From: Maricaulis sp036231565
GTDB taxonomy: Bacteria > Pseudomonadota > Alphaproteobacteria > Caulobacterales > Maricaulaceae
Assembly: GCA_036231565.1 (NCBI GenBank)
Contig: JAZAHA010000056.1
Location: 1-64,000 of the forward strand
DNA length: 64,000 nucleotides
Direction of reading: 5' to 3'
Within the stretch, counting starts at the first letter, position 1. Each line of letters opens with the position of its first letter. The notes under the pieces are model-generated. The model was not told the origin of the DNA. It worked only from the letters and a program-made list of their open reading frames with translations, and searched no databases. The position numbers and the translations under genes are program-made. Positions 37,096-45,653 of this stretch are shown piece by piece.

Positions 37096-37791
37096 CTAGC
37101 CGATTTCCGGGCTGTAGGGCGCAAGGTGCCCGTCCTCGAACGTCACGACGCGATCCATCTTCGCGGCGAGCTCGTGATTGTGCGTCGCCACCAGGGCCGC
37201 GGCCCCGGCGTCGCGCACGGTCTCGCGGAAAGCCTCGAACACGGTCGCCGAGGTGGTCGGGTCGAGATTGCCGGTCGGCTCATCGGCCAGCAGTGCATGC
37301 GGGGCATTGGCCAGCGCGCGGGCAATGGCCACGCGCTGCTGCTCGCCGCCGGACAATTGCGAGGGCTGGTGGGTGGCGCGATCGGACAGGCCCAGACGCT
37401 CGAGCAGGGCATCGGCCCGCGCGATGGCGGCCTTGCGCGGCACACCGCCGATCAGCTGCGGCAGCACGATATTCTCGCGCGCATCGAATTCGGGCAGCAG
37501 ATGGTGGAACTGGTAGACAAAGCCGATATCCCGACGGCGGATGGCCGTGCGTTGCCGGTCGGACAGGCCGCTTGTCGCAGCACCGCAGACGACCACTTCA
37601 CCCCCGTCGGGCCGTTCCAGCAGACCCGCCGCATGCAGCAGCGACGACTTGCCGGATCCGGAGGGTCCGACCAGGCCGACAATCTCGCCGGGCATCAGGG
37701 TCAGGCTGACCCCGCGCAGCACTTCCAGCGTGTCGGCTTCGGTCACATAGGTGCGCACGATGTCGCGCAGATCGAGGACGGGATCACTCAT
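37096..37791 (-). CDS. lolD: Lipoprotein-releasing ABC transporter ATP-binding protein
   Basis: The 231-residue ABC ATPase drives release of outer-membrane lipoproteins from the inner membrane to LolA. Walker A is GPSGSGKS (42-49), the Q-loop is in FVYQFHHLLPEFDARENI, the ABC signature is LSGGEQQR, and Walker B is ALLADEPTGNLD with the switch His in THNHELA. The QFHHLLPEF stretch is typical of LolD. The start overlaps the end of the lolC gene by 8 bp. It ends 104 bp before the microprotein start. Confidence 0.96.
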   Translation of the reverse strand: MSDPVLDLRDIVRTYVTEADTLEVLRGVSLTLMPGEIVGLVGPSGSGKSSLLHAAGLLERPDGGEVVVCGAATSGLSDRQRTAIRRRDIGFVYQFHHLLPEFDARENIVLPQLIGGVPRKAAIARADALLERLGLSDRATHQPSQLSGGEQQRVAIARALANAPHALLADEPTGNLDPTTSATVFEAFRETVRDAGAAALVATHNHELAAKMDRVVTFEDGHLAPYSPEIG

Positions 37792-39100
37792 AGCGCAGCG
37801 CCTCCACGGGATCGAGACGGGCGGCCCGCCAGGCCGGCGGCAACGTCACCAGCAACGAGACGATGAAGCCGAAGATGGAGATGAAGGCCACCTCGCCCCA
37901 GTCCAGCTTGGCCGGAATGCGATAGAGGAAATAGACGCTGGGATCCCAGGGATTGGTGCCGGTCGTCCAGGTGATGAAATCCTGGATCGGGCCGATATTC
38001 ACCACGAAAAGAATGCCCAGGAGGATGCCGGCCAGCGTGCCCAGAACGCCGATCGAGGCCCCGACGATCAGGAAAACCCGCATCACGGACGCCTGTGTGG
38101 CGCCCATCGTGCGCAGGATGGCGATGTCGCGCCCCTTGTTCTTAACCAGCATCACAAGGCCGGAGATGATGTTCATCGCGGCGATCGCGACAACGATCGA
38201 CAGGATGAGCCGCATCGCCGTGCGCTCGAACTCGAGCGCGTTGTAGAAGGCCGGATTGAGCTGGGTGTAGTCATAGGCTGCCGCATCGGGACCGGCGAGC
38301 GCACCGATGCTTCCCACCATGCTGGCGGCCATGTCCGGATCGGTCAGCCGCACCTGGATCTGGTCGGTCCCCTCGCCCTTGGCAAAGAAGACGCGTCCCT
38401 GGTCCAGCGGCATGAAGGCCGCACTCTCGTCGATGGTCGACACGCCGGCGGCCAGGACGGCGCCGACATAATAGGCTTTCTGGTTGGGCCGCGTCCCGAA
38501 TGCTGTCGGCGTGCCGCGAGCGGTGGTGAAGGTCACCCGGTCGCCAACCCCGACAGCGAGACGCCGGGCAATCCCCGAGCCCAGGATGATCGTGTCACCG
38601 CCATTATGGCCCTCACCGAACCCGTCGAGACTGCCCTCGACGAGACCGGTGCGGCCGTCCGGCGCGGGATTGGCAATCACGTCCAGCGCGGCCACATCCT
38701 CGGGCTGGGTGCCGAGCACGACGATGACGCTCTGATAGCGCTCGGAGGAGGCCAGGACCTGGCCCTGGACCACCGGATCGGCGCTGACCACGCCCGGCAT
38801 CGCCTCAAGCTCGCGCACCAGCGCATCGACGCGCTCGGCGTCAAGATTGCGTGTATCGACATAGACATGCGGCTGAAAGCCGAGAAGCTGGCTGAAGAGC
38901 TCGGCCCGGAAACCGTTCATGATCGACATGACAGCGATCAGGCCGAGAACGGCCAGGGTGATCCCGCCAAAGGAGATCATGGCAATCAGTGCCACGCCGC
39001 CATGCTTCCGCCGGGCCCGCAGATAGCGGAAGGCCAGCATGAATTCATAGGGCGAGAAAGGGCGTGCGCCCCCGGCTGCACGGACTGCAGGATCAGCCAT
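37784..39100 (-). CDS. lolC: Lipoprotein-releasing ABC transporter permease (LolC/E type)
   Basis: The 438-residue membrane protein has the LolC/LolE layout: the conserved opening FSPYEFMLAFRYLRARRKHGGVALIAMISFGGITLAVLGL (first helix about 30-55), a large periplasmic domain (about 60-290), and three C-terminal helices including IVVAIAAMNIISGLVMLVKNK and MRVFLIVGASIGVLGTLAGILLG. Alphaproteobacteria have a single such permease that forms a homodimer, so LolC versus LolE cannot be distinguished. I set the start at the ATG at 39100, which overlaps the proS stop by 8 bp; another ATG at 39136 would add 12 residues. Confidence 0.94.
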   Translation of the reverse strand: MADPAVRAAGGARPFSPYEFMLAFRYLRARRKHGGVALIAMISFGGITLAVLGLIAVMSIMNGFRAELFSQLLGFQPHVYVDTRNLDAERVDALVRELEAMPGVVSADPVVQGQVLASSERYQSVIVVLGTQPEDVAALDVIANPAPDGRTGLVEGSLDGFGEGHNGGDTIILGSGIARRLAVGVGDRVTFTTARGTPTAFGTRPNQKAYYVGAVLAAGVSTIDESAAFMPLDQGRVFFAKGEGTDQIQVRLTDPDMAASMVGSIGALAGPDAAAYDYTQLNPAFYNALEFERTAMRLILSIVVAIAAMNIISGLVMLVKNKGRDIAILRTMGATQASVMRVFLIVGASIGVLGTLAGILLGILFVVNIGPIQDFITWTTGTNPWDPSVYFLYRIPAKLDWGEVAFISIFGFIVSLLVTLPPAWRAARLDPVEALRYE

Positions 39101-40427
39101 CGGCAAACGCCCTTTCGGCGAGACGGTTGACGGCATCCTCGGGCGAGAGCTCGTGGGTTTCGCCGGTGCGGCGCACTTTCAGCTCCACCTTGCCTTCTTT
39201 CAGACCGCGCGGCCCGATCACAAGCTGGTAGGGCAAGCCGATCAGGTCGGCCGTGGCGAACTTGCCCCCCGGACGTTCCGACGTATCGTCATAGAGCGGG
39301 TCGAGACCGGCTTCCGTGAGCTTGCCGTAGGCGTCTTCGCAGGCCGCATCGGCCTCGCCGTCGCCGGCGCGCAGATTGAGAATGCCGACACCGAAGGGCG
39401 CGACTTCCTCGGGCCAGATACAGCCCTTCTCGTCGTGATGGGCCTCGATGATCGCACCCAGGAGGCGCGACACGCCGACGCCGTAGGAGCCCATATGCAC
39501 CGCCCGCTCCTTGCCATCGGGATGCGTGACCAGGGCTTTCATCGGATCGGAATACTTGGTGCCGAAATAGAAGATATGGCCCACCTCGATGCCGCGCGCC
39601 GTCAGACGGCGATCCTCGGGCACCTGGGCGAACACGTCGGGTTCATGCATCTCGTCGGTCGCGGCATAGAGCGCGGTGCGCTGGTCGACCAGCGGCTGCA
39701 GATCGCCGTCGAAATCGACGTCCGTGCCGGGTGCGCCCATGTCGACGAGGTCGGCATGGCAGAACACCTCGCTCTCGCCGGTTTCCGCCAGCACGATGAA
39801 CTCGTGCGACAGATCGCCCCCGATCGGCCCGGTATCCGCCTTCATCGGCACGGCCTTCAGACCCATCCGCGAGAAGGTGTTGAGATAGGCGATAAACATC
39901 TTGTTGTAGGAGCGGCGCGCCGCCTCTTCGTCCAGATCGAAGGAATAGGTGTCCTTCATCAGGAATTCGCGGCCGCGCATCACGCCGAAGCGCGGGCGGA
40001 TCTCGTCGCGGAACTTCCACTGGATATGGTAGAGCAGCTTGGGCAGATCCTTGTAGGACCGGCAATAGGAGCGGAAGATCTCGGTGATCATCTCCTCATT
40101 CGTCGGCCCGAACAGCATGTCGCGCTCGTGACGATCCGTGATGCGCAGCATCTCCGCGCCGTAATCGTCATAGCGGCCGCTTTCGCGCCACAGATCGGCC
40201 GACTGGATGGTCGGCATCAGCAGTTCCACCGCACCGGCGCGGTTCTGCTCCTCGCGCACGATCTGCTCGACCTTCTTGAGCACCTTCAGACCCAGCGGCA
40301 GCCAGGAATAGATGCCGGCGGATTGCTGCCGGATCATGCCGGCCCGCAGCATCAGCTGGTGCGAGACGATCTGGGCGTCGGAGGGGGTTTCCTTGAGGAC
40401 GGGCAGAAAGAAGCGGGACAGGCGCAT
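39093..40427 (-). CDS. proS: Proline--tRNA ligase (short alphaproteobacterial type)
   Basis: The 444-residue class II synthetase charges tRNA-Pro. Motif 1-2 regions are visible in LMLRAGMIRQQSAGIYSWLPLG and IQWKFRDEIRPRFGVMRGREFLMKDTYSFD. Motif 3 is in MGSYGVGVSRLLGAIIE, and the anticodon-binding domain ends the protein. It lacks the large editing insertion of the E. coli enzyme (572 residues), the form normal in alphaproteobacteria. It probably starts the proS-lolC-lolD transcript. Confidence 0.96.
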   Translation of the reverse strand: MRLSRFFLPVLKETPSDAQIVSHQLMLRAGMIRQQSAGIYSWLPLGLKVLKKVEQIVREEQNRAGAVELLMPTIQSADLWRESGRYDDYGAEMLRITDRHERDMLFGPTNEEMITEIFRSYCRSYKDLPKLLYHIQWKFRDEIRPRFGVMRGREFLMKDTYSFDLDEEAARRSYNKMFIAYLNTFSRMGLKAVPMKADTGPIGGDLSHEFIVLAETGESEVFCHADLVDMGAPGTDVDFDGDLQPLVDQRTALYAATDEMHEPDVFAQVPEDRRLTARGIEVGHIFYFGTKYSDPMKALVTHPDGKERAVHMGSYGVGVSRLLGAIIEAHHDEKGCIWPEEVAPFGVGILNLRAGDGEADAACEDAYGKLTEAGLDPLYDDTSERPGGKFATADLIGLPYQLVIGPRGLKEGKVELKVRRTGETHELSPEDAVNRLAERAFADG

Positions 40428-40529
40428 GGGTGGGGAATTCCGCGATAAGAGGTTCAGCCCCCATTAGAACGCGTTGGGAAGCGATGACAAGGCACCTTCC
40501 CCGCCTCTGTCAGTCCTTCGCCGTGGCTC

Positions 40530-40898
40530 TCAGGCCTTCAGCGTCACACCGCTCTCGTCCGTCACCGCCTTGGCGTAACAGGCCCGGTCGATATCGCTGA
40601 CCTCGACGGTGATCGAGGCGACCGGCGTATCCAGCGCCTGCACGGCAGACAGGACGAGGTCGGCCATCGCCGCCTTCTGCGCCGGCGTGCGCCCCGGCAT
40701 GATCCGGGCTTCGGCGTGGATGAAGGAATAATTGTTGCGGCCATTGCGGTAGTGGCTGACGGGCACGACGCGCACCTTGATGTCGTTCGGATCGAAAAGC
40801 TCGCTCGCCTCCATGCCGTGAAACACCGCATCGACCAGCCGTTCGGGCGTCAGGCCCAGGGCGTCGAGATCGGAATGGTGCAGGATGACGTGCGGCAT
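40530..40898 (-). CDS. 5-carboxymethyl-2-hydroxymuconate isomerase family protein
   Basis: The 122-residue protein belongs to the CHMI branch of the tautomerase superfamily: catalytic Pro2 after the initiator Met (MPHVILHHSDL), the central RVVPVSHYRNGRNNYSFIHAEARIMPGR, and the helix AQKAAMADLVLSAVQ. The named reaction belongs to homoprotocatechuate degradation, but no other genes of that pathway are nearby, so the real substrate is open. It is monocistronic and divergent from the DUF1203 gene. Confidence 0.85.
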   Translation of the reverse strand: MPHVILHHSDLDALGLTPERLVDAVFHGMEASELFDPNDIKVRVVPVSHYRNGRNNYSFIHAEARIMPGRTPAQKAAMADLVLSAVQALDTPVASITVEVSDIDRACYAKAVTDESGVTLKA

Positions 40899-40951
40899 GG
40901 TTCGGGCTCCGGTTGAGGGTCATATCCTCCAAGACATGGCGTCAGTCCATG

Positions 40952-40987
40952 CCGGATACAATCGCAAGGCCGGATACAATCGCAAGG
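40952..40987. repeat. 18-bp perfect tandem duplication
   Basis: CCGGATACAATCGCAAGG occurs twice head to tail with no mismatch (40952-40969 and 40970-40987), between the divergent isomerase and DUF1203 genes. It changes promoter spacing in this region and looks recent, because the copies are identical. Confidence 0.9.
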
Positions 40988-41050
40988 ATCGGGTGGGCGC
41001 AGTCATCGGCCGGCGGCACAAGGTGGCCATCACACCAAGGAGTGCCCGAG

Positions 41051-41518
41051 ATGAGTTTTCGCATCACCGGCCTGTCGCCGGAACCCTTCCGCCCCCTGTT
41101 CGGTCTGCCGGACGCGGAACTCGCCGCCCGCGGCATTGTCCGCAAGACCGTCACCGCCAAGCCCGGCTTTCCCTGCCGCATCACGCTGGACGACGCCGAA
41201 CCGGGCGAAAGCGTGCTGCTGCTCCATCATGAAAGCCACAGCGCCGACACGCCCTACCGCTCGGCCTATGCGATCTATGTGCGAGAGAATGCGGCCGAGG
41301 CGGCGCAGCTGACCGACGAGATTCCGCCCGTCATGCGCGGCCGCCCGCTGGCGCTGCGCCTGTTCGACAAGCATTGCATGCTGGCCGGCGCCGACCTGGT
41401 CCTGACCGGCGATCCCCGCGCGGCCATCGAGACCGCCCTCGCCCGCAGCGAGATCGCCTATATCGACGTCCACAATGCCGCGCACGGCTGTTTTGCCGCG
41501 CGGGTCGAGCGCGCCTGA
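41051..41518 (+). CDS. DUF1203 domain-containing protein
   Basis: The 155-residue cytosolic protein matches the DUF1203 family over its whole length: a short lead MSFRITGLSPEPFRPLF, the conserved DAKPGFPCR-like segment (here TAKPGFPCRITLDDAEPGESVLLL), HHESHSADTPYRSAYAIYVRE in the middle, and YIDVHNAAHGCFAARVER at the end with conserved His and Cys. No function is established for the family. The start at 41051 follows AAGGAG at 11 bp; the open frame begins earlier, but that part crosses the tandem repeat and is not family-like. Confidence 0.88.
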   Translation: MSFRITGLSPEPFRPLFGLPDAELAARGIVRKTVTAKPGFPCRITLDDAEPGESVLLLHHESHSADTPYRSAYAIYVRENAAEAAQLTDEIPPVMRGRPLALRLFDKHCMLAGADLVLTGDPRAAIETALARSEIAYIDVHNAAHGCFAARVERA

Positions 41519-41524
41519 GGTTTG

Positions 41525-41666
41525 CTTGCCCACCTCGTGGGCAAGTGGGCCGATGCGCAGCATCGGGTCGCCAAAGAGTGCTGTTTGGAGGGCGGCGCCA
41601 AGCGCCGTGGAGCGCTGGAACCGGTTTCCGCCACTGACGCGGCGCCCTTCCCACTGGCGTGGGGAG
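41525..41666. repeat. REPIN-like intergenic element, copy B
   Basis: The left hairpin at 41525-41545 (CTTGCCCA / TGGGCAAG, loop CCTCG) has the same 8-5-8 geometry as copy A. The right hairpin at 41647-41666 (CTTCCCAC / GTGGGGAG, loop TGGC) is in inverted orientation. Directly inside the left hairpin, TGGGCCGATGCGCAG, then CGGGTCG and AGAGTG align with copy A at 840-873, while the hairpin sequences themselves have drifted. It sits between two convergent genes. Confidence 0.65.
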
Positions 41667-41672
41667 AGAACC

Positions 41673-42017
41673 CTAGCCCCAGTATCCGTCCGTGGGCAGG
41701 AAACGCTCCACCACGCCGCTTTCGGTGATCACATAGTAGACGATCCAGATGCCGCTGGTGATAACCGTCGTCCACCAGGCCTTTTTCAGCAGCATGGGCG
41801 CTACAGGCGCACCCGGCTCGGTGCCCTCGACAATGTCGGCCTCTTCCTGCTGCGAGCGAACGCCGATCGGCAGCATGGTGAAGATCACCAGCCACCAGAC
41901 GATCAGGAAGACGACCAGTCCGTTGACCACGCCCACCCCGTCATCGCGGATGATGAAGCGCGACAGCCAGAGTACCGCTGCGAGCCCCGGCAGGATGTAT
42001 TGAGCCCAGCGCGGCAT
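41673..42017 (-). CDS. DUF1467 family membrane protein
   Basis: The 114-residue protein has a N-terminal hydrophobic segment, a second (VVNGLVVFLIVWWLVIFTMLPIGV) and a third (AWWTTVITSGIWIVYYVIT). The stretch VWWLVIFTMLPIGVRSQ is the signature of DUF1467, an alphaproteobacterial inner-membrane family of unknown function that is commonly found behind mce. Its start shares one base with the mce stop, so it is the last gene of the nuo-birA-coaX-rnj-mce run. Confidence 0.9.
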   Translation of the reverse strand: MPRWAQYILPGLAAVLWLSRFIIRDDGVGVVNGLVVFLIVWWLVIFTMLPIGVRSQQEEADIVEGTEPGAPVAPMLLKKAWWTTVITSGIWIVYYVITESGVVERFLPTDGYWG

Positions 42018-42433
42018 CAGGCCGGTTCCTGCATGAGTTCAATGAGTTGTCCGTGGGAGTTCTTCGGGTGAATGAAGATTACGGGCACGCCATGAGCGCC
42101 GATATAGGGCTCGCCCGTTCCCAGAACGGTCGCGCCCTTCGCCACCATCGCATCGCGCGCAGCGACAATGTCGGGCACTTCGAAGCACAGATGGTGCTGG
42201 CCGCCCCTGGGATTGCGTTCGAGGAATTTGTGGACCGGGCTGTCATCGCCCAGCGGCTCGAGCAGTTCGATCTCGGAATTGGCCAGATGCACGAAGGCGA
42301 CGCGAACCCCCAGATGCGGGAAGTCCTTCGTCTGCGTGGCCTCGTCCGCGCCGTAAAGCTCGGCATAGGTCGCCTTGGCCGCCTCGATATCCGGCACGGC
42401 CACGCCGACATGGTTCAGGCGTCCGATTTTCAT
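42017..42433 (-). CDS. mce: Methylmalonyl-CoA epimerase
   Basis: The 138-residue vicinal-oxygen-chelate protein interconverts the (2S) and (2R) forms of methylmalonyl-CoA in propionyl-CoA use. Metal ligands are visible as His in LNHVGVAVPD, the Gln/His pair in GGQHHLCFEVPD, and Glu in GQLIELMQ. YGADEATQTKDF and PVIFIHPKNSHG are also typical. It is 1 bp downstream of rnj, an association seen in many alphaproteobacteria. Mutase genes are not in the window. Confidence 0.95.
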   Translation of the reverse strand: MKIGRLNHVGVAVPDIEAAKATYAELYGADEATQTKDFPHLGVRVAFVHLANSEIELLEPLGDDSPVHKFLERNPRGGQHHLCFEVPDIVAARDAMVAKGATVLGTGEPYIGAHGVPVIFIHPKNSHGQLIELMQEPA

Positions 42434-42434
42434 C

Positions 42435-44120
42435 TCAAACCTCCAGAATGATCACTTCGACCCAGGGCTTCTTGCCCCAGATCCGCGAGGCTTCACGGCG
42501 CACCGCGCGGCGCACTTCCTCTTCCGCCGTTTCCACATCACGGCGATCGCGATTGGACAGACGGTCAAAGGCGCGCTCGGCCTCATCGGCCAGCGCGTCG
42601 AGAAACTCTTCCAGCGAGAGCGACCGGTCCTCGGCGACACCCATGGCGCGCACATCGGGACCGGAGACCAGCTCGCCCTTCTTGCCATGCACGGCCATTG
42701 CGACCGTGACCTGGCCGGCATAGGCCAGCTTGCGGCGCTCGCGCATCGACAGGGCATTGGCATCGGTGACGAAATTGCCGTCCAGATGCAGCCGGCCCGC
42801 CGGCGCCTCGTCGACAATCGACGCCCCGCCATCGGCACGCAGCTCCACCATGTCGCCATTGCGGACGGTGACGGCGTGCGGCACCTGCAGCTGGCGGGCG
42901 AAGGCCGCATGCTCGATCAGGTGACGGCGCTCGCCATGCACGGGAATCGCCACTTTCGGCTGGGCCCATTGATACATCTGGGCCAGCTCGTCGCGGCACG
43001 GATGGCCGGAGACGTGGATCGGACGGTTCTTCTCGGTGATGATCTCGACACCGCGCTCGGCGAGCCGGTTCTGCAGCTGGAAAATACCCAGATCATTGCC
43101 GGGAATGACCCGGCTGGAGAAGATCACCGTATCGCCGGGGCCAAGGGTCACATTGCGGTGATTGCCTTCGGCGATGCGCGACAGTGCCGCACGCGGCTCG
43201 CCCTGAGATCCGGTGCACAGATAGAGAATCTTCTCTGGCGGGAAGAAACCCGCCTCCTCTTCCCCGACGAAATCCTGCACATGACTCAGCAGACCGACGG
43301 ATTTCGCCGCTGCCGTCATGCGGTGCATGGACCGGCCCACAAGGCAGACACGCCGGCCATTGGCCTCGGCGGCCTCGATCGCCGATTGCAGGCGCGCGAC
43401 ATTGGAGGCGAAAGCGGCGATGGCGACCTTGCCGGTCGTGTTCTCGCCGACGACCTTGACCAGCTCTTCCTTCACGTCCGCTTCCGACCCGCTCTCGCCG
43501 GCCGAGAAGACGTTCGTGCTGTCGCAGACCATCGCCAGCACGCCCTCCTCGCCCAGCGCCGTCAGTGCCGACACGTCGGTCGTCTCGCCGATCAGCGGAT
43601 CGGGGTCGATCTTCCAGTCGCCGGTGTGCAGCACCAGACCGGCCGGCGTACGGATCGCCAGACCGTTGGGTTCGGGAATGGAGTGGGTCAGCGTCACCAG
43701 CTGGATGTCGAACGGGCCGAGATCGAACCGGCTGTCGAGCGAGATCTCGTGCAGCTCGACTTCGTCCTCAAGGCCGAACTCGCGCAGACGGTCGCGTACC
43801 AGCCAGGCGGTAAAGGGTGTTGCCCATATCGGGCACTTAAGGCGGCGCCACAGGTGCGCAACGGCACCCATATGATCCTCGTGTGCATGCGTGAGCACCA
43901 TGCCGATCAGATCGTCCCGCCGCTCCTCGATGAAGGCAGGATCGGGCATGATGATGTCGACCCCGGGGGTCGACAGATCACCGAAAGCGACGCCGCAATC
44001 GACAATGATCCATTTCTGGTCGTCCTCCGGGCCGTAGCCATAGAGGTTGAGGTTCATCCCGATTTCGTCGGAGCCGCCGAGCGGCAGAAAATACAAACTA
44101 TCGGTCAAGGCTTCCGCCAT
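42435..44120 (-). CDS. rnj: Ribonuclease J
   Basis: The 561-residue metallo-beta-lactamase/beta-CASP nuclease degrades and matures RNA from 5' ends. The zinc motif is HAHEDH at residues 78-83 (THAHEDHMG), with LHTGDWKIDPDPL and CDSTNVFSAGESGSE further on. The beta-CASP region has VAIAAFASNVARLQSAIEAA, CTGSQGEPRAALSRIA and the closing PVHGERRHLIEHAAFA. The C-terminal domain (about 460-561) is present. It overlaps the coaX end by 23 bp, which suggests translational coupling. Confidence 0.96.
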   Translation of the reverse strand: MAEALTDSLYFLPLGGSDEIGMNLNLYGYGPEDDQKWIIVDCGVAFGDLSTPGVDIIMPDPAFIEERRDDLIGMVLTHAHEDHMGAVAHLWRRLKCPIWATPFTAWLVRDRLREFGLEDEVELHEISLDSRFDLGPFDIQLVTLTHSIPEPNGLAIRTPAGLVLHTGDWKIDPDPLIGETTDVSALTALGEEGVLAMVCDSTNVFSAGESGSEADVKEELVKVVGENTTGKVAIAAFASNVARLQSAIEAAEANGRRVCLVGRSMHRMTAAAKSVGLLSHVQDFVGEEEAGFFPPEKILYLCTGSQGEPRAALSRIAEGNHRNVTLGPGDTVIFSSRVIPGNDLGIFQLQNRLAERGVEIITEKNRPIHVSGHPCRDELAQMYQWAQPKVAIPVHGERRHLIEHAAFARQLQVPHAVTVRNGDMVELRADGGASIVDEAPAGRLHLDGNFVTDANALSMRERRKLAYAGQVTVAMAVHGKKGELVSGPDVRAMGVAEDRSLSLEEFLDALADEAERAFDRLSNRDRRDVETAEEEVRRAVRREASRIWGKKPWVEVIILEV

Positions 44121-44880
44121 TGAGTTTCCAGACTTCCATGAGGCCGCGAATGGTCAGATCGCCATCGTAATGGTCGATGGTGCGGGAGGCCCCTTCGAAC
44201 AGGGACACCACGCCCCCGGTGGCGACAACCGTCATCGGCTCGCCCCATTCCGTCTTCAGACGGTTTACCAGACCGTCGATGAGATCGATATAGCCCCAGA
44301 ACACGCCGGACTGCATCGCGGAGACCGTATCCTTGCCCATCACGCGCTGCGGCTTGGCGATGGCGACCCGCGGCAGTTTCGCGGCGGCGGCGTGCAGGGC
44401 CTGCATGGACAGGTTGATGCCCGGCGCGATGATGCCGCCCTCGAAGGCCCCGTCCTTGCCGATGACATCGAATGTCGTCGCCGTCCCGCTGTCGATGATG
44501 ATCAGCGGCCCCTGATAGACCGAGCGCGCGCCGAGTGCATTGACCAGGCGGTCGGCACCGGCATCCTGCGGCCGGTCGAGACGCACCTCGATATCCATCA
44601 GCACGCCCGGCTCGCCCACAATCACCGGCTCGGTGCTGCAATAGCGGCGCGACAGATTGCGCAGGTTGAACAGGGCCTGCGGCACCACGGTGGAGATCAC
44701 ACAGCCGGTGATATCGCTCAGCTTGAAGCCCTGCAGGGACATCAGTTGCGACAGCCAGACGGCGTGTTCGTCGGCCGTACGGGTCGAATCCGTGCCGGAT
44801 CGCCATTGCGCGACCCAGGTCTTGCCGTCATGAACGGCGAACAGCGTATTGGTATTGCCGCAATCGATCGCGAGCAGCAT
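44098..44880 (-). CDS. coaX: Type III pantothenate kinase
   Basis: The 260-residue ASKHA-fold kinase phosphorylates pantothenate, the first step of coenzyme A synthesis. Visible motifs are LLAIDCGNTNTLFAV (phosphate 1 loop), the central DAGADRLVNALGA, IDSGTATTFDVI (phosphate 2) and GGIIAPGINLSMQALH. Type III enzymes escape CoA feedback inhibition. It starts 2 bp after birA, and the birA-coaX-rnj order behind nuoN is widespread in alphaproteobacteria. Confidence 0.97.
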   Translation of the reverse strand: MLLAIDCGNTNTLFAVHDGKTWVAQWRSGTDSTRTADEHAVWLSQLMSLQGFKLSDITGCVISTVVPQALFNLRNLSRRYCSTEPVIVGEPGVLMDIEVRLDRPQDAGADRLVNALGARSVYQGPLIIIDSGTATTFDVIGKDGAFEGGIIAPGINLSMQALHAAAAKLPRVAIAKPQRVMGKDTVSAMQSGVFWGYIDLIDGLVNRLKTEWGEPMTVVATGGVVSLFEGASRTIDHYDGDLTIRGLMEVWKLNGGSLDR

Positions 44881-44882
44881 GG

Positions 44883-45650
44883 CTAGTCTCTCCTCACCGT
44901 CGGCGCCGTCGCCCCGGCGGGGAAGAAGACGTCACCAGCGGAGATATATCGCCGCCCGCCATCATCCAAGTCCAGCCGCAGCGATCCGTCAGGGCCCAGA
45001 TCGGCAAACACACCGCTCACGGTCTCGTTCTGCAGGCGCGCCTCACAGCGATCGCCCAGCCCATGAGCCCGGGCGAGCCAGCCATCGCGCAGCGGACCGA
45101 ACCCGTCCTGCAGCCAGCGGCGGCGCCAGCGTTCGAACGCGTTCACGAGGGTGTCGAGGGCCTGTTCCCGGGACATGGCACCGCCTGCAGCGGCCAGCGA
45201 GGTCGCGGGCCGTTCGCTGTCATCCGGCGCGGCCGCCAGATTGATCCCGATGCCCAGGGCCAGCCACAGACCGCCGCCGGGCGCCTGGCCCGACTCAAGC
45301 AGGATGCCGGACACCTTGCGCCGGTTCACAAGCACGTCATTGGGCCATTTCACGCGCGTGGCAGCCGGATCACACAGCGCCGTGTCGCACACTTCCGCGA
45401 CAGCCAGGGCCGCCGCAAAGGAGAGTTCCGCCACCCGGCCGGGTTCGGCCTGGAAGGTGTAGAGCCCCGTGGTGAAGAGATTGCCCTCGAGCCCGGTCCA
45501 GGCCCGGCCGCGACGGCCACGGCCGGCGAGCTGCCGGCGCGCGGCGATCCACAGCGGACCGCGCGCTCCGGCCAGAGCCCGCTCACGCGCATCCGCATTG
45601 GTCGATTGCGTCTCGTCGAGCCACTCGATCGCAGGCGAAGGGACCGACAA
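44883..45650 (-). CDS. birA: Biotin--[acetyl-CoA-carboxylase] ligase
   Basis: The 255-residue monofunctional ligase attaches biotin to carboxylase carrier domains. It has ETQSTNADARERA and RQLAGRGRRGRAWTGLEGNLF (the biotinyl-AMP GRGRRGR loop), VKWPNDVLVNRRKVSGILLES and LGIGINLAAAP, and lacks the N-terminal DNA-binding domain of E. coli BirA. The start is unusual: TTG at 45650. The codon two positions earlier in the same frame is the TAG of nuoN, so no ATG is possible upstream and none fits downstream. Confidence 0.92.
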   Translation of the reverse strand: MSVPSPAIEWLDETQSTNADARERALAGARGPLWIAARRQLAGRGRRGRAWTGLEGNLFTTGLYTFQAEPGRVAELSFAAALAVAEVCDTALCDPAATRVKWPNDVLVNRRKVSGILLESGQAPGGGLWLALGIGINLAAAPDDSERPATSLAAAGGAMSREQALDTLVNAFERWRRRWLQDGFGPLRDGWLARAHGLGDRCEARLQNETVSGVFADLGPDGSLRLDLDDGGRRYISAGDVFFPAGATAPTVRRD

Positions 45651-45653
45651 GGT

